Shown here: in pieces, positions 12,784-25,100 of the stretch | Layout: the number at the start of each line of letters is the position of its first letter | Numbering within the stretch: position 1 is the stretch's first letter | Origin: Carex sylvatica | Taxonomy: Eukaryota > Streptophyta > Magnoliopsida > Poales > Cyperaceae | Assembly: GCA_964058845.1 (NCBI GenBank) | Contig: CAXKVR010000449.1 | Location: 1-64,000 of the forward strand | Direction: 5' to 3' | Length of the DNA: 64,000 nucleotides | The notes under the pieces: generated by a model | What the model saw: the letters and a program-made list of their open reading frames with translations, nothing else | Told to the model about the DNA's origin: nothing | The model's database searches: none | Program-made: the position numbers and the translations under genes

Positions 12784-13230
12784 GATGGCAAAAGCATTAC
12801 TAGTTATAAGTGGAGGATGGTAATTTCCTATGATGGTACCAGATTTAAAGGTACTCTCTCTCTCTTTTCTTTTATCTTCTCAAATTCTAGTTATTAATCT
12901 ATTCTCAGAAAAAGGGTAAATTGAGGCTTTATTTACATGCTGAGTGTTGAGTGGATGTTATTTATGTTTGAATTTTAATTGAGATCAGATTTTCAATAGA
13001 GAATTTATTGGGTGGCAGATTTATCAGATTTACATGCTACTTGTTTCATCTTTAGCTGAGGTTAAATCCACATACTCAATCTAAAATTAAATTAATGTCT
13101 TTGAAGGTTACTGTTGCATATTTTAAAAATGATATGAAATAATCAGAGTGGCAGTACCAACCAGCTCCAATTCCAACAATTCAATGGCACATAGAGGATG
13201 CACTTATTCAATTCCAACAATTCAATGGTA
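12784..13230 (+). pseudogene. tRNA pseudouridine synthase (TruA-type) gene fragment, two exons
   Basis: Exon 12784-12850 ends in KWRMVISYDGTRFK with a GT donor at 12851; the next exon, from 13147, continues WQYQPAPIPTIQWHIEDAL. This is the N-terminal strand of TruA family enzymes, which make pseudouridine in the tRNA anticodon arm. The junction residue reads Glu where Gly is usual before WQYQ. The catalytic Asp region is absent, so the fragment cannot be active. A 41-bp tandem duplication ('caattccaacaattcaatgg' at 13168 and 13209) scrambles the exon end. It lies upstream of fragments of two unrelated genes. Confidence 0.75.
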
Positions 13231-13620
13231 CTACATCTTTTAGTGCATATATTTTTATGAACTACTTAGCATGTTATATTTACTTTTGAAACGAGGCTAT
13301 GGCATATCGCATAATGGTCCGCACTATGGATCAATATCTTTATTTTTAAAGTCAAAGAAAATGATTTGAACTGTTTGACATGATCTCCATATACAAATGT
13401 ATTTGTAGATCAAAATTTTGGCAAATGCCAATGAAACTTTAAAGATAAAAAATGTATGTCAACCAACCAGAGTGAAGGGCACCATTGGCATGAAATTTTA
13501 AAGTTATGCAGAGTTAAATAATTTTTGTCTTTGTTTGTAATTTTTACATAAAGAAAAAACCTCTCATCTTACTAGATTTTACTTTAATATGTGATGCATT
13601 GATTTTACTTGTCTCGACAG

Positions 13621-13742
13621 GATATGTTGTATCTACGGTTGTCAGATCCAAGCGATGAACAAGTGTTGGATTCTTTAGCTCTGGTCTCCAAACACACTCC
13701 TGTGCCTCTTCTAATAGCTCTGCTTTGCTGGAGAGAAGGGTA
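13621..13742 (+). pseudogene. FURRY-like (cell morphogenesis protein) exon fragment
   Basis: One exon-like block after a good acceptor (cgacag, ending 13620). It encodes YLRLSDPSDEQVLDSLALVS followed by KHTPVPLLIALLCWREG, which I recognise as the N-terminal part of plant FURRY/cell morphogenesis proteins, very large scaffold proteins. The reading ends soon after CWREG. It is a fragment only, in the same orientation as its neighbours. Identification rests on this one block. Confidence 0.65.
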
Positions 13743-13898
13743 CACGGCAGGGGGGATTGTGTAAGTCTAGTTTTTGCTTATACTGGTATGTACTGGGATG
13801 GTTCATTACATGTATACCGGGTTTTTATTTTAACCTTTTACCTCCATATGATATATTTATTCTATAATTGATGATGCTGTATTTGTTGTATGAGCTAG

Positions 13899-14333
13899 GC
13901 TATGGTACTATGCATTGCCCCAAAGCCTTCAACTTTTCAAGCAAATGCTTATGGTATCTGGTTTCGAGAAATATTACCAGATTGCAAGGTAATATACATC
14001 ATTTCTCTTGTTTATACAAATTTTGTAACTTATAATGTTATTTGGAGCACCTTTCTGTCTTTTAAAATTCTTAATATATTATTTGTGGATGAAAAGTATT
14101 ATACTTATATATAATGTTATATGGACCACCCTTCTGTCTTTTAAAATTCTCAATCTAATATTTTAATTTCTATTACTGTTCATCTTTAAACAAAGTGACC
14201 TCTGTAAAACAGATGCTTTAGAACTGAGGATCTGAGAGCTGACAGACAGCCTGAGTTCACACAATTGGATATGGAAATGTCTTTTATACCCCTTGAAGAT
14301 ATGTTGAAGCTTAATGAAGATCTTATAAGACAT
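13899..14333 (+). pseudogene. Aspartyl-tRNA synthetase gene fragment, two exons
   Basis: Exon 13899-13988 encodes [19 protein letters not shown] and EKYYQIA, ends AG|GTAATA, and joins in phase to the exon from 14213: [20 protein letters not shown], then [19 protein letters not shown]. This is class II synthetase motif 2 of bacterial/organelle-type AspRS. The reading is lost after about 14333. The intron between has a direct duplication of about 90 bp ('ctgtcttttaaaattct' at about 14056 and 14135). Lacks most of the enzyme. Confidence 0.85.
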
Positions 14334-14894
14334 ACATTTCTTTTTAGTTATATAGCCAATTTTACCCTCCCAACACTCCAGTATCAGCCTTCTAAGTAAC
14401 TTGGAAATTTCAAATGTACCTACAGGAATGTACTTGTATAGACTTACCAGTATATGATAGGGTATCTAACTCTGTATATATATATACTAATTAGCTTCTA
14501 GCTATTAGAACAATAACATCTCTTTTTTTTTTCATCTTATGTTGCCTTAATGTTATTTGTTGTCTTAGTTATGTTATTTGATGTAATGTTGTATGTTTTC
14601 TATCAAATATCATGGAGAAATGTAAATAACAAAATAAACAAAAAAAATCCTGATAGAAGCATCAGCGATTGGTTTCATCCGCTGGTGATGCCTTTACACG
14701 ACGTCAGCAAAAATCAACAGCGACAAAAAAAAATGATCATTGAAAAGTCATCAAAGATCAGGATGATATCATTCAGCGACTGGTGACAACGTCATCGGAT
14801 GAGCATCAGCGACGATGCCTTCAACAATCGGTGTATCAATGATCGATTTTGACTATCAGCGACTAGTTTTGGCATCAGCGACTGGTTTCACCAA
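14334..14894. other. Unassigned stretch with CAGCGACTGGT words
   Basis: No gene seen. From about 14650 to 14890 'catcagcgactggt' and diverged variants recur at least six times on the plus strand. The pattern looks like a degraded subterminal repeat of an unidentified transposon. A short TA microsatellite sits near 14480. Confidence 0.4.
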
Positions 14895-15211
14895 GTGAGT
14901 TAACTTGGATCAAGCAACTCCTCGTGGACATTGGAATCACACAAAATAATTCGATGAAAATATTTTGTGATAATCAAGCGACACGACACATCGTATTTAA
15001 TCTCGTATTTCACGAACGAAACAAAATACGTCGAGGTGAATTGTCATTTTATTCGAGAAAAAAATTAATCCAAGGAGATAGAAACACCATTTGTACGAAG
15101 TGAAGAACAATTGGTGGATATATTCACAAAGGGATTAGACCCAAGACCTTTCGAAGATAATAATTGCAAGTTAGAGCTAATCGCTATCTGCACGTCTAAC
15201 TTGAGAGTGAG
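14895..15211 (+). pseudogene. Ty1/copia RNase H C-terminal fragment
   Basis: The 3' end of a copia polyprotein gene. WIKQLLVDIGIT and IFCDNQATRHIVFN (RNase H region) are followed, after a frameshift near 15040, by SEEQLVDIFTKGLDPRPFED in another frame. It stops just before a polypurine-like 'gagagtgag' and the LTR. Everything upstream of RNase H is absent. Confidence 0.8.
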
Positions 15212-15450
15212 TGTTAAAAATACATAGCAATATGCTATGAAGTTTGCATTTCTTGGGTACACAGAGCATAACTTGGTTGAATCTATTTTACCGTTGAAAA
15301 TAGTGTTACCATTGTAACTTTTATTTTTTGTCCTTTTCCCAATGGCTATTTAGCCTTGAATCTTTATAAATAGGATTTGTAACATATGAGAGAGATATAT
15401 CAATATACAAGATTTCTACCATATATTCTCTTTATTCTACAAAATTAACA
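15212..15450 (+). mobile_element. Ty1/copia 3' LTR
   Basis: A 239-bp segment starting TGTTAA and ending TTAACA, directly after the polypurine tract of a copia RNase H fragment, which is where a 3' LTR belongs. It includes a TATA-like 'ctttataaatagg'. No 5' LTR partner was found in the window, so the element is truncated. Confidence 0.7.
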
Positions 15451-15498
15451 CTAAGCATCATTCTCAAATCGCTCAATCCACCATGTCAAATGAGATAA

Positions 15499-16025
15499 TT
15501 AAGCACCGTTCCTCCAAACAACAATAATGGATCCCTTGAGCCGCAACTGCAGTTTCCACCACCTCATCATGTAGAACAAGATGCCTTAAGAAAAAAGTGG
15601 TTTGAAGACATGCGTGGATGGATCATGGTTGTTGTTGTTCTAGTCGCATCAGTGACAAATACAACTAGTCTAAGCCCACCTGGAGGATTTTGGCAAGAAG
15701 ACAACTTCAATCACAATGCAGGTTCTGCAATTCTTCGTGACAAACTTCCACATCGTACACAACCTTTTTCTATGCCAATGCAACGGCATTCATGGCATCG
15801 TTGGTTATAATAGTACTTCTCATGCATGAGAAGTTCTCTTGTGATCGTTCTAAGGTCTTACTGTTGAACATCACTATGGTGCTCGACTTGGTGAGCCTGA
15901 TGATTGCCTATGCGGCAGGCTGTGCGAGGAGTCTCAATACTTCTATTTATGTAAGTATACTTGCGTTGGGGATTTTGCTGATAATTGTGGTTTATTTCAC
16001 CCGCTATTTGCATGTTATATGTTAA
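15499..16025 (+). pseudogene. PGG-domain (ankyrin-type membrane protein) C-terminal fragment, frameshifted
   Basis: Encodes the C-terminal membrane part of plant ankyrin-repeat PGG proteins: LRKKWFEDMRGWIMVVVVLV, then the signature TTSLSPPGGF, and after a one-base frameshift near 15755 FFYANATAFMASLVIIVLL and two further hydrophobic helices to a stop at 16023-16025. The N-terminal ankyrin repeats are missing; a copia LTR ends 49 bp upstream and a CACTA element begins 23 bp downstream. Residual protein would have about four membrane helices. Confidence 0.75.
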
Positions 16026-16048
16026 CAGTCCAACGGCACACACGCTCC

Positions 16049-16871
16049 CACTAGTGGAAAATAACGAATCAGGATCGGTTATATACGCATATTAGTATCG
16101 GAATACAACCGATTCTGATGAAGGCGATACAGATACTACAATAATCTGGATCGGTTAAATAATCGATCCAAATAGAGACAATCAAGATCGGTTGTTTAAA
16201 CAACTGATCCAGTTAGGCACTATCTGGATCGATTTTCATATAGAAACCGATCCAGATAATTGACTATGTGATAGCTAATTTAGGATGTGTATGTGTATGA
16301 AACATAATTTTAGGATGTGTGATATTTCATTTCGAATTTGTGATAATTTAGCAAGTATTTTGGCCAACAAAATATGGAAGCTGGTCATTTAATAAAATAT
16401 TTTTTTTTTATTCAATTTGACTATCTGGATCGGTTTGTAGCTAGGAACCGATCCAGATAGGGCCTAACTGAATCAGTTGTTTAAACAACTGATCTTGATA
16501 GTCTCTATCTGGATCGGTTCACTATTAAAGAACCAATCCAGATAGTCAGTTATCTGGATCGATTTGTAGCTAGGAACCGATCCAGATAACTGACTATCTG
16601 GATCGGTTTCTATCTGAGAACCGATCCAGATAGTTCCTAACTGGATCAGTTGTTTAAAAAACCAATCTAGTTAGGCACTATCTGGATCGGTTCCTAGCTA
16701 CAAACCGATCCAGATAGTCAAATTGAATCAAAAAAAATATTTTATTAAATGACCAGCTTCCATATTTTGCTGGCCAAAATACTTGCTAAATTATCACAAA
16801 TTCGAAATGAAATGTCACACATCCTAAAATTATGTTTCATACACATACACATCCTAAATTAGCTATCACAT
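16049..16871. repeat. CACTA left subterminal repeats with a 195-bp inverted repeat
   Basis: At least ten 'ctatctggatcggtt'/'aaccgatccagatag' motifs, often paired as short palindromes. On top of this, 16266-16460 and 16678-16871 are long inverted copies ('gatagctaatttaggatgtg' against its complement). Such motifs are the usual binding sites for the smaller CACTA protein. Confidence 0.85.
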
Positions 16872-17194
16872 ACACATCCTAAATTAAATATCATACACAT
16901 CCTAAATTATTACAAAAAATTCATGTTCATGCAAATTAAAATTACACACATCCTACAATGTTGTACTTATTCTCGGTCTAACCTCATGTAAAAAAATTTT
17001 AACCCACATTTTTCAAAAATCGCCCAAGCATTGTACATTATGTTTAATGGGAATATCCTGCATTTTTAAAAAGATAGAAGAGCATGCACAATTAATTTTG
17101 TATTTTATTATATTTGAAGCAACAATTCATCATTACTTTTGAAAAATATATAAATGCATATATACCCTTAAGTTCGGAAAAGAATCGAGGTGTT

Positions 17195-20179
17195 CGCTTA
17201 TTATGTCTTGCATGAGCAACATGACATAATATGCACATTCTCAGCCGGCTGGTTGTTGTGGGCACTATATAACAAGTTTGAAAAAAATAAAATGTAAGTT
17301 AATGAGCATACCAATTATTATATGTTTAGATATTCACAAATTTTTGCATCTAGGTCCCTATAATCATATCTCAATAGAAACTATTACCTTGCAATCGTTA
17401 TGAACCGTTAAAGAAGTACTCATTTCCCTGGTGAAGGCACTGTTGAAATATGAACAAATTGAACAATCAGTACTTACGAGAGATATTTAAAATAATAATA
17501 TAATAATAAAATCATTAGAATTCTAAACAAACGTAAAATTAAGAAAGTCACTTACTCCTCGACCGCAGCAGTGATCATTAGTATTTTTTTGCTCTTCTTA
17601 TCGGAATCGTACACGTACAATGCACGTTCTCTTGGTATAAGCACGGTCAATATCCAACGATTTCTGCATGTTAGATTTGTAGCATGTCATATTCTATAAT
17701 TTATATGAATTGAAATAAATATAATAAAATTATAATATATATATAACACTAACATCTGATGGTAAGGTATGAAGATTAATCTCTTGTTCCGATTCTCTTG
17801 GAGTGCTTTCCTCATGTATTGAAGAACACCTCCTCGGTCATCATGCAGCAAGATGGCATTTGTTCGCTGGGGGTCCATGAAACCAATCTGCTCATCGAAA
17901 AATTTCTCTTTGATGAATTTGTGCCAATACCTAAAAAAAAGAAGGCATACATGTATTCTCAATTTTGTGAAATTTAAATGAAAAGTACTAAATTATGCAA
18001 TTATTATGAATATTAAACTCACAGCATCCATATCTGAATGACTGGTACAATGAGCCACTCCTGTGGTGTAAGCAACGCTGCATAATCATCTGCATAAATA
18101 AATATGGAGTCTGCTGAACAGAAAAGATCAAGTGACGGATCGATTTTGAATGGACTGCCATCTAGCTCTGAAAACCAATCACGCAACTGCTTGAATGTTC
18201 GTCCCAGCTTTTCAAAATTGATATGATCAAACGCCTTGATGTGACTCATTACATTTCGATCTCCAGGAACTTGTACCTCTTTGCGTGGTTCCTGCAAAAT
18301 GTCGTAATAAGTTGAAATAAAATCCATAATCAACTATAACTCTATCATATAGATACAAATTAAGAAGTATAAGAACTTAATAATAATATACCTCATATGA
18401 ACCTGTCAATATCATGGACATCGGCCATGCAGTGAAACTGCTGAGGACCGATGCAAAGGTTAACTGCTCGCCATTTGGTACAGGTAAGGGGAGTTCTATG
18501 AAGTCTGCATCACGAATAGCATCCACCGTTACTCTTGCATGGTCGGGCAGCATAGGCAAACCGTGAATTGTTCCACCTTGTACAACTGGAACATGAATTG
18601 TCCCTGAGGCCACTACAAGAGTATTCCCACCTACATTCGCCTGGAGTCTGCAGCTTAGTTCTGCTTCATGTACAAATACATGTATTTACTCGAATAAATT
18701 CTAAATATGTATGAAATTAAAGCATAGGCATACTGATTCAAATCTGAATTTGCATTACCTCAGTAAACTCGGAAAGATTTGCATATGGTTTGACTGACTG
18801 GCAGCTGCTCTGAATGACTGTTGGGCTATACGTCTTTTCTTGTTGGCCCATTGTCTGCTGAAGCATCATTGCAAACTCAGCTTTCATTTCTTCTTTCATT
18901 TCTTGCCGCAATCTCTCATTCATTCCTCTTACTCTCTCCTCCACTCTTTGATTCACTCTCGCATCAAATTCTTCTACGGATCTCGAGTAAGTAGTAGTGT
19001 GTCTCCTCCTTATCGAGCTCTTACCGAATGTTGTTGTCATTGGAATCAAACCTCCCACTCATCTTACCCTCCCGGGATGTTCCCGATTTGGCAGAGATTT
19101 TCCCATAACATCATCGTATCGTACGACGGCCAACTGGCCTTGTTTAAAAGCCGCTTCTTGTTCTTCCTGAAATGATAACATAAATGTTATAACAAAATAA
19201 ATTAAAGTTGAGGTTTCAATGAATGACAATATCTAAATACTCACAATTCTGTTGATGACCGGTAAGTATGTATCTGGATAAAAGCGTTCCTTGGTCTCGT
19301 CTGAGAGCTTCTGTCTTGCTAGTTTCCATGTGACGTGCCTATGCTCAACTGACAAATCAACAAACTCCTCTGGTGTCAATGAAGTACTAGTTGACCCTTG
19401 GGAAGACAGATCACTAGATGCTTTCTCGTTTGCAATCGTCTGCATAGCATCTCTGAGTCTACTCTGAAAACCCTCACCATTATAACCTCTAGATCCTAAG
19501 AAATGCGGATACTCGTTGTGGACCTGATTCGCCTTTTCAGTCTTGCTGGCATCCTACAATTTGAACAAAGAAACAATTAGCCTCAATTATACAAAAATTT
19601 GAATTCTTAATTAATTATAGATAAGGTAGGTGGTCCATAGTAACTATCATACATCAAATTTCTCCATCCCTTGGTACTTGCAAAATTCTTCCCAGTCTTG
19701 TTCTTCAATCTGGAGCTTACCAAAATCAGGTGTCTCACCATTGCGCCACACTTTAGTCATTTTGGTTCGCCAATTCCGGTGATAAGTAGCCATTTTCTGA
19801 TAATAATATTTCTGCACCTCTTCGTTGTCGACTATGCCCCAGTCCACCTTACAAACAAATAGAAATAAAAAATTTAGAATTAGTTAATATCAAATGAAAT
19901 CTTGTGAAATTAGTACCAAAATTTGTTTACCTTAAGTATTTCTCATATTTTTTGCTTTTTCTCATCTGGAACATCTTTCCATCGTTGGAACCTTAGAGAA
20001 ACATTCCTTCTTACCAATATCCCAAATTCCATTGCAAAACTCGTCGTATCTCGAGTAACAACCGGCCTGAAAAATTTGTCAAGTTCAAGCTTTTTGCCTT
20101 TCTCGTTAAACTTCTCCTTAATTTTGTTTGGCCCTCTTCCTCATTTCTTAGCCGATGCTATCTCACTATCACCTTCCAT
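17195..20179 (-). pseudogene. CACTA second gene: En/Spm-type protein with Ulp1-like protease domain
   Basis: Starts MEGDSEIASAKK, then RGPNK and a conserved plant transposon region (WGIVDNEEVQKYYYQKMATY), an Arg/Glu-rich coiled coil (about 18990-18850), and C-terminal Ulp1/C48 peptidase blocks (LIFIPYHQ; NRWILTVLIP; YVYDSD; CPQQPAG; ECAYYVM). Several introns are implied. Breaks: TGA at 20141-20143 between Lys and Gly-Arg-Gly, TGA at 19943-19945, TGA at 17241-17243. The Ulp1 catalytic His position reads Arg (RW instead of HW), so protease activity would be lost even without stops. The catalytic Cys (17235-17237), Gln and Asp positions remain. Confidence 0.8.
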
Positions 20180-20949
20180 ATCTACTTATCATTCAAAAAA
20201 GAAACTTACAATTTAAACATATTTATGCCTATATTATATAAGAAACTATTCTTATTACTCATGCATATGTCATTTCAAATTCACATTTGTATATAGATTT
20301 GCAACTAAATATTCAGATTTGCATATACCGAGCTATAAATTCACATTTGCATTTCAATCAATGAAACTATTGAATACCAACAATTCAATCATTGAACACC
20401 AACAATTCAATCAAACTACAACAACCCGAAACCAAAAACCTAAGTTAAACATACATGCAATACCTAATTAGCAACAAGAAGCAACAATTTCTAAAAATTT
20501 CTAATAATTCAAATTTCTAACAATTTCTAATAATTCGAATTTCTAACAATTTCTAATAATTCAAATTTCAAATAATTTCTAACAATTTGTAATAATTTCT
20601 AATATTTTCTAAACAATTGCTAATAATTTGAAATTAGAGAAATGAGTTTACCCGAATTTGAGAGGGAGGCGGAGCCAACGAGCCGACGGAGAGGGAGAAG
20701 CGGAAGAGAGAGCTTTCACTTAACGGAGGAGAAAGAGACACAGCGGAGGAGGAGGATGAGAGAAAGAGGTCACGACGGAGGAGGAGAGGTCACAGAGGTT
20801 TCGACTTTGAGAGGGGTTTGAAGAGGAAGGGTCACGGTGGAGGAGAGAATTTGAAATTTCGACTTTGAGAGAGGGGTTTGGGAGAGGAAGGGTCACGGTG
20901 GAGGAGAGAGATTAAAAATTTCGGCTAAGTGAGGCGCGATTATGTATAC

Positions 20950-21630
20950 CCTAACACTATCTGGATCGGTTTCTATCTTAAGAACCGATCCAGATACCTT
21001 TTTTAATTTTTTTAAATGAATAAACAACTGGATCGGTTCCTATCTTAAGAACCGATATCTGGATCGGTTCTTAAGATAGGAACCGATCCAGTTGTTTATT
21101 CATTTAAAAAAATTAAATAAGGTATCTGGATCGGTTCTTAAGGTAGGAACCGATCCAGATAGTGTTTTTTGTGTGTGTGTTTGTTATATTTTTGTATGTG
21201 TATGATTTTTTAAAAAATTAAAATCAGAATGTGTTTGTTTATGACTTTTTGTAAATTATTTTAATTATCAATTCTTATAAATTATATTATTATTTTTATT
21301 GGTTTGAAAATATCAAAACTAAATAAATTTCATGCTTTTTAAAAACTTATTTGATGTAACAAATTTTTGTAGCTTACATTTAACAAGATAATTTATAAAA
21401 AAAAAGCATTTTTTTAGAAATAATTTGTAAGAAAGAATAATTTTTAGGAAGTAATTTTGTTTAACATTTCTTATTAAAATAATTTTAAATAAGTAATTTA
21501 TTTTTAAAAAATTTATAAGAAATTTTTAAGAAATACACTATCTGGATCGGTTCTTAGACTAAGAACCGATCCTGATAATTATCTGGATCGGTTTTGAAGC
21601 TAGGAACCGATCCAGATAGTGTATTTCTTA
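20950..21630. repeat. Internal GATCGG palindromic repeats between the two CACTA genes
   Basis: Four or more palindromic pairs of the same 'ctatctggatcggtt...aaccgatccagat' type as at the element ends, at about 20957-21000, 21028-21092, 21122-21163 and 21538-21620, embedded in AT-rich DNA. They sit in the intergenic space upstream of the Ulp1-type gene, so they may be its regulatory sites or the remains of a nested related element. Confidence 0.8.
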
Positions 21631-22117
21631 ATATGTGTGGTTAAATTTTTGTATGTGTATGCTTTTTTTAAAAATTAAAATCAGAATGTGTATGTGTATG
21701 AATTTTTGTAAATAACTTTTGTAGAAATTAAAATCAGGATGTTTATTTTGAAAAAATTAAAATGATATTTTTGTAGCTTATATTCTATCTAATTTATAAA
21801 TAATTTTTAGGAAGTAATTTTAATAAGATCACTGAAAACATATTATCTTAGAAATTACATCTTAAAAATTATTTTATGAAATTATTTTAATAAATTCAAC
21901 TAAATAGTAACATTAAAATTTTAAAAATAAGCTAATAAATTAACATATAACATGAAAAGAAATAAGTTACAAGAAACATTGAAGAATAACTTGCATGCTT
22001 TTCATTGTCTAGTGTTTCAATGCATCCTGAAAAAAGAAAAATTTCTTAAGTCAGCAATATTAAATAATAATAAATCACATTTTTTATATTTTTATATTTT
22101 GACATACCAATAAAAAT

Positions 22118-25100
22118 TTAGGGATTATTGCCAGTGAGAACTTCAATCCATTCTCCTTCATTATGATCATTGCGCGTGTGACTTGTCTTGTTATCCTCAC
22201 CGGTTAGTAAAGATGTCATGACAGTGAAAAATGGTGGTATCTCATCAAAATGATCGTACGCTTCTTCGTCTTCCACATTATCAATCCCGATGATACGTCT
22301 TTTACCAGAGATGACAACATGTCTTGAACGATCGGCCGGATCAGTAACGTAGAACACTTGCGTGGCTTGTCTTGCAAGTATAAATGGATCATCCTTGTAT
22401 CCAGCCTTACTGAAATCCACTAGAATAAAACCATCTTTGTCGACTTTAACCCCCCTACGGTTATCGACCCATTTACACATAAATAACAAAATGTTAAATT
22501 TTCTATAATCTACCTCCCAAATTTCTTCAACAAACCCATAATATGACATTGATGCATGCGATGGTCAGGCACCTTTAGGATCTGACAAATCACTCGAAAC
22601 GGCTACTAACGTCACTCCACTGTTTTGCACGGTACTCTTTGAATCTTGATTTCTTGTGTAAAATGTGTACCCATTGATGTCATATCCTTGGAAGGTCCTC
22701 ACAACGTGGACTGGAGCAAGAGCCAACAATTTCACAGTTTCTGTAATATTTTCTCCCTCCGGAGCTTGCACGACTCTATGTGTAAACCATCCTTCAAACT
22801 TTTTATTGTGTTTGCCAATTAACCACTTGTCGAATTTCTTTTGATTCTGTTGCCGCAAGAGAGTCATATGCTCGTCCCAAAAAGGATGAACGTCAGTGAG
22901 GTGTTGCAAAACATGGAAATGTTCTAGTGACATCGTTGTACTATCGGGCTCGAATAATTTCGCACCGATTGTGCCTACCCCGTGAAGTCGACCCTCGTGC
23001 CGAGATTTAGGGATGCCGATAGCTTTGACATTATCAATATAATTAGTACAAAACTCAATAATCTCTTCGGCAGCATAAGCTTTTACGATACTTCCCTCAG
23101 GCCGATATCGATTCTTGACATATGCCTTTAACAATCCAATGTATCTCTCGAACGGATACATATACCGCAAGAAAACAGGTCCACACATCTTAATTTCTCT
23201 AATTAGGTGAAAGATTAAATGAACCATGATATCAAAAAAAGACGACGGAAAATACATTTCAAGATGACAAAGAGTGACAACAACCTCCTTCTGCAGAGCA
23301 TCTAGCATATCAGGATCACTTACTTTGCAACATATGGAATTAAAGAAAAAACAAAGCTTCGTGATGGTCTGCCTAACACACTTTGGCAATATGCCCCGAA
23401 TTCCAATAGGAAGAAGTTGTGTCATTAAAACATGACAGTCGTGAGACTTTATTCCTGTCAATTTTAAATCTTCCAGTGAAACTAGGTTTTTAATATTTGA
23501 AGAATATCCAGATGGAACTTTGACACCATGAAGGCATTCCAATAAGCTTTTTTTCTCTACTTTCGACAGCGTATGCATTGCGGGTTTTATATACGTACAA
23601 AATTTTCCATTTTCTCTTTCCTTCTATGCTGGTTGTAGATCCGACCGTATGTTCAGGAATTGCATGTCTTTCCGAGCATTGATACCATCCTTAGTCTTAC
23701 CCGAAATATTCAATAATGTTCCAACGAGGCTATCACACACATTTTTAACCACATGCATCACATCGAGACAGTGTCGAACATTTAAGTACTGCCAGTATGG
23801 TAAATCCCAGAATATTGACCTCTTCTTCCAACTAATTTTCAGTGCCCCTTTCTTTCTCACCACCTTTTTTTTAAATTTCCCAAATTGAACTTTGATATCG
23901 TTCACTCGTGAATAAACAGCTTTGCCGGTCAACGGATAATTTACTATGATATTCTCGGTCTTTTCATTGAATTCTTTCTTTCTCTTTTGGTGTGCATGGT
24001 TGGCAGGAAGAAATCTACGATGACCCATGTACATATTTTTAGAGGAATTAGGTAGCCACAAATTGACTGTATTGTCAAGGCAAATAGGGCATGCTTTCTC
24101 TCATTTGACACTGTAATCCGACAAATTTCCATAAGCTGCAAAATCATTAATGGTGCAGAAAATTATGGCCCGTAAAGTGAATTTCTCCTTGCTGTATGCA
24201 TCAAATATCTGCACTCCGGGTTGCCATAATTCTTTTAAATCATCGATCAATGGCGCTAGATACACATCTATGTCATTCCCGGGCTATTTGGGTCCTGATA
24301 TGAGTAAGGTCAACATGATGTATTTGCGTTTCATACATAACCAAGGCGAAAGATTATAAATGCACAATAGAACCGGCCAACTGCTATGCTTGCTGCTCAT
24401 GCTACTGTGCGGATTTATTCCATCTGCACTCAGCCCAAGCTTAAGATTTCTAGGGTCACGTCCGAATTCGGGAAACTCTCTGTCAATATTTCTCCACTTA
24501 GGAGAATCAGCGGGGTGCTGCAATTTCCCGTCTTTTTTTCGGTTATCAGCATGCCAACGCACTAATTTCGCATCTTTAGCATTTGAGAACAAACGTTTCA
24601 ATCTCGGTTTCACGGAGAGGTACCACAATGCTTTTGCCGGAGGCCCTTTATTCCGTTTGTAATCATCACTTTTATCGCCGGTTAACTGCTTTGGTTTGTA
24701 ACGTGATGCACCACATTTTGGACACTCGTGAAGATCTTTATACTCGGATCGATATAATATACAATCATTTGGACACACATGTATTCTTTGAACTTCCAAA
24801 TCCATCCGGAAGTATTTCTTTTAAAGTTTGTAATAACTCAGTAAAACTTCTATCACTCCAACCGTTAGATGCTTTAAGGTTATACAATTTTAATACACCT
24901 TTCAATTTTGAAAATTTAGAACAACCATGATACAATTCCTTATTAGAATCTTCGTACAAATTCTCAAATAAACAATAATGCTTATCATTATCAAAATCCT
25001 CTTCTAAATCACGTAACATTTGATCAAAATTATCACATCTATCTACCACCATATCATTATTTTATTCGGTATGATATTCCTGATCCTCAGTACTAGCGTC

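Noticed and set aside
16130..16720. Regularly spaced repeats resembling a CRISPR array
   Set aside because: They are palindromic CACTA subterminal motifs in both orientations inside a plant transposon; no spacers of constant size.
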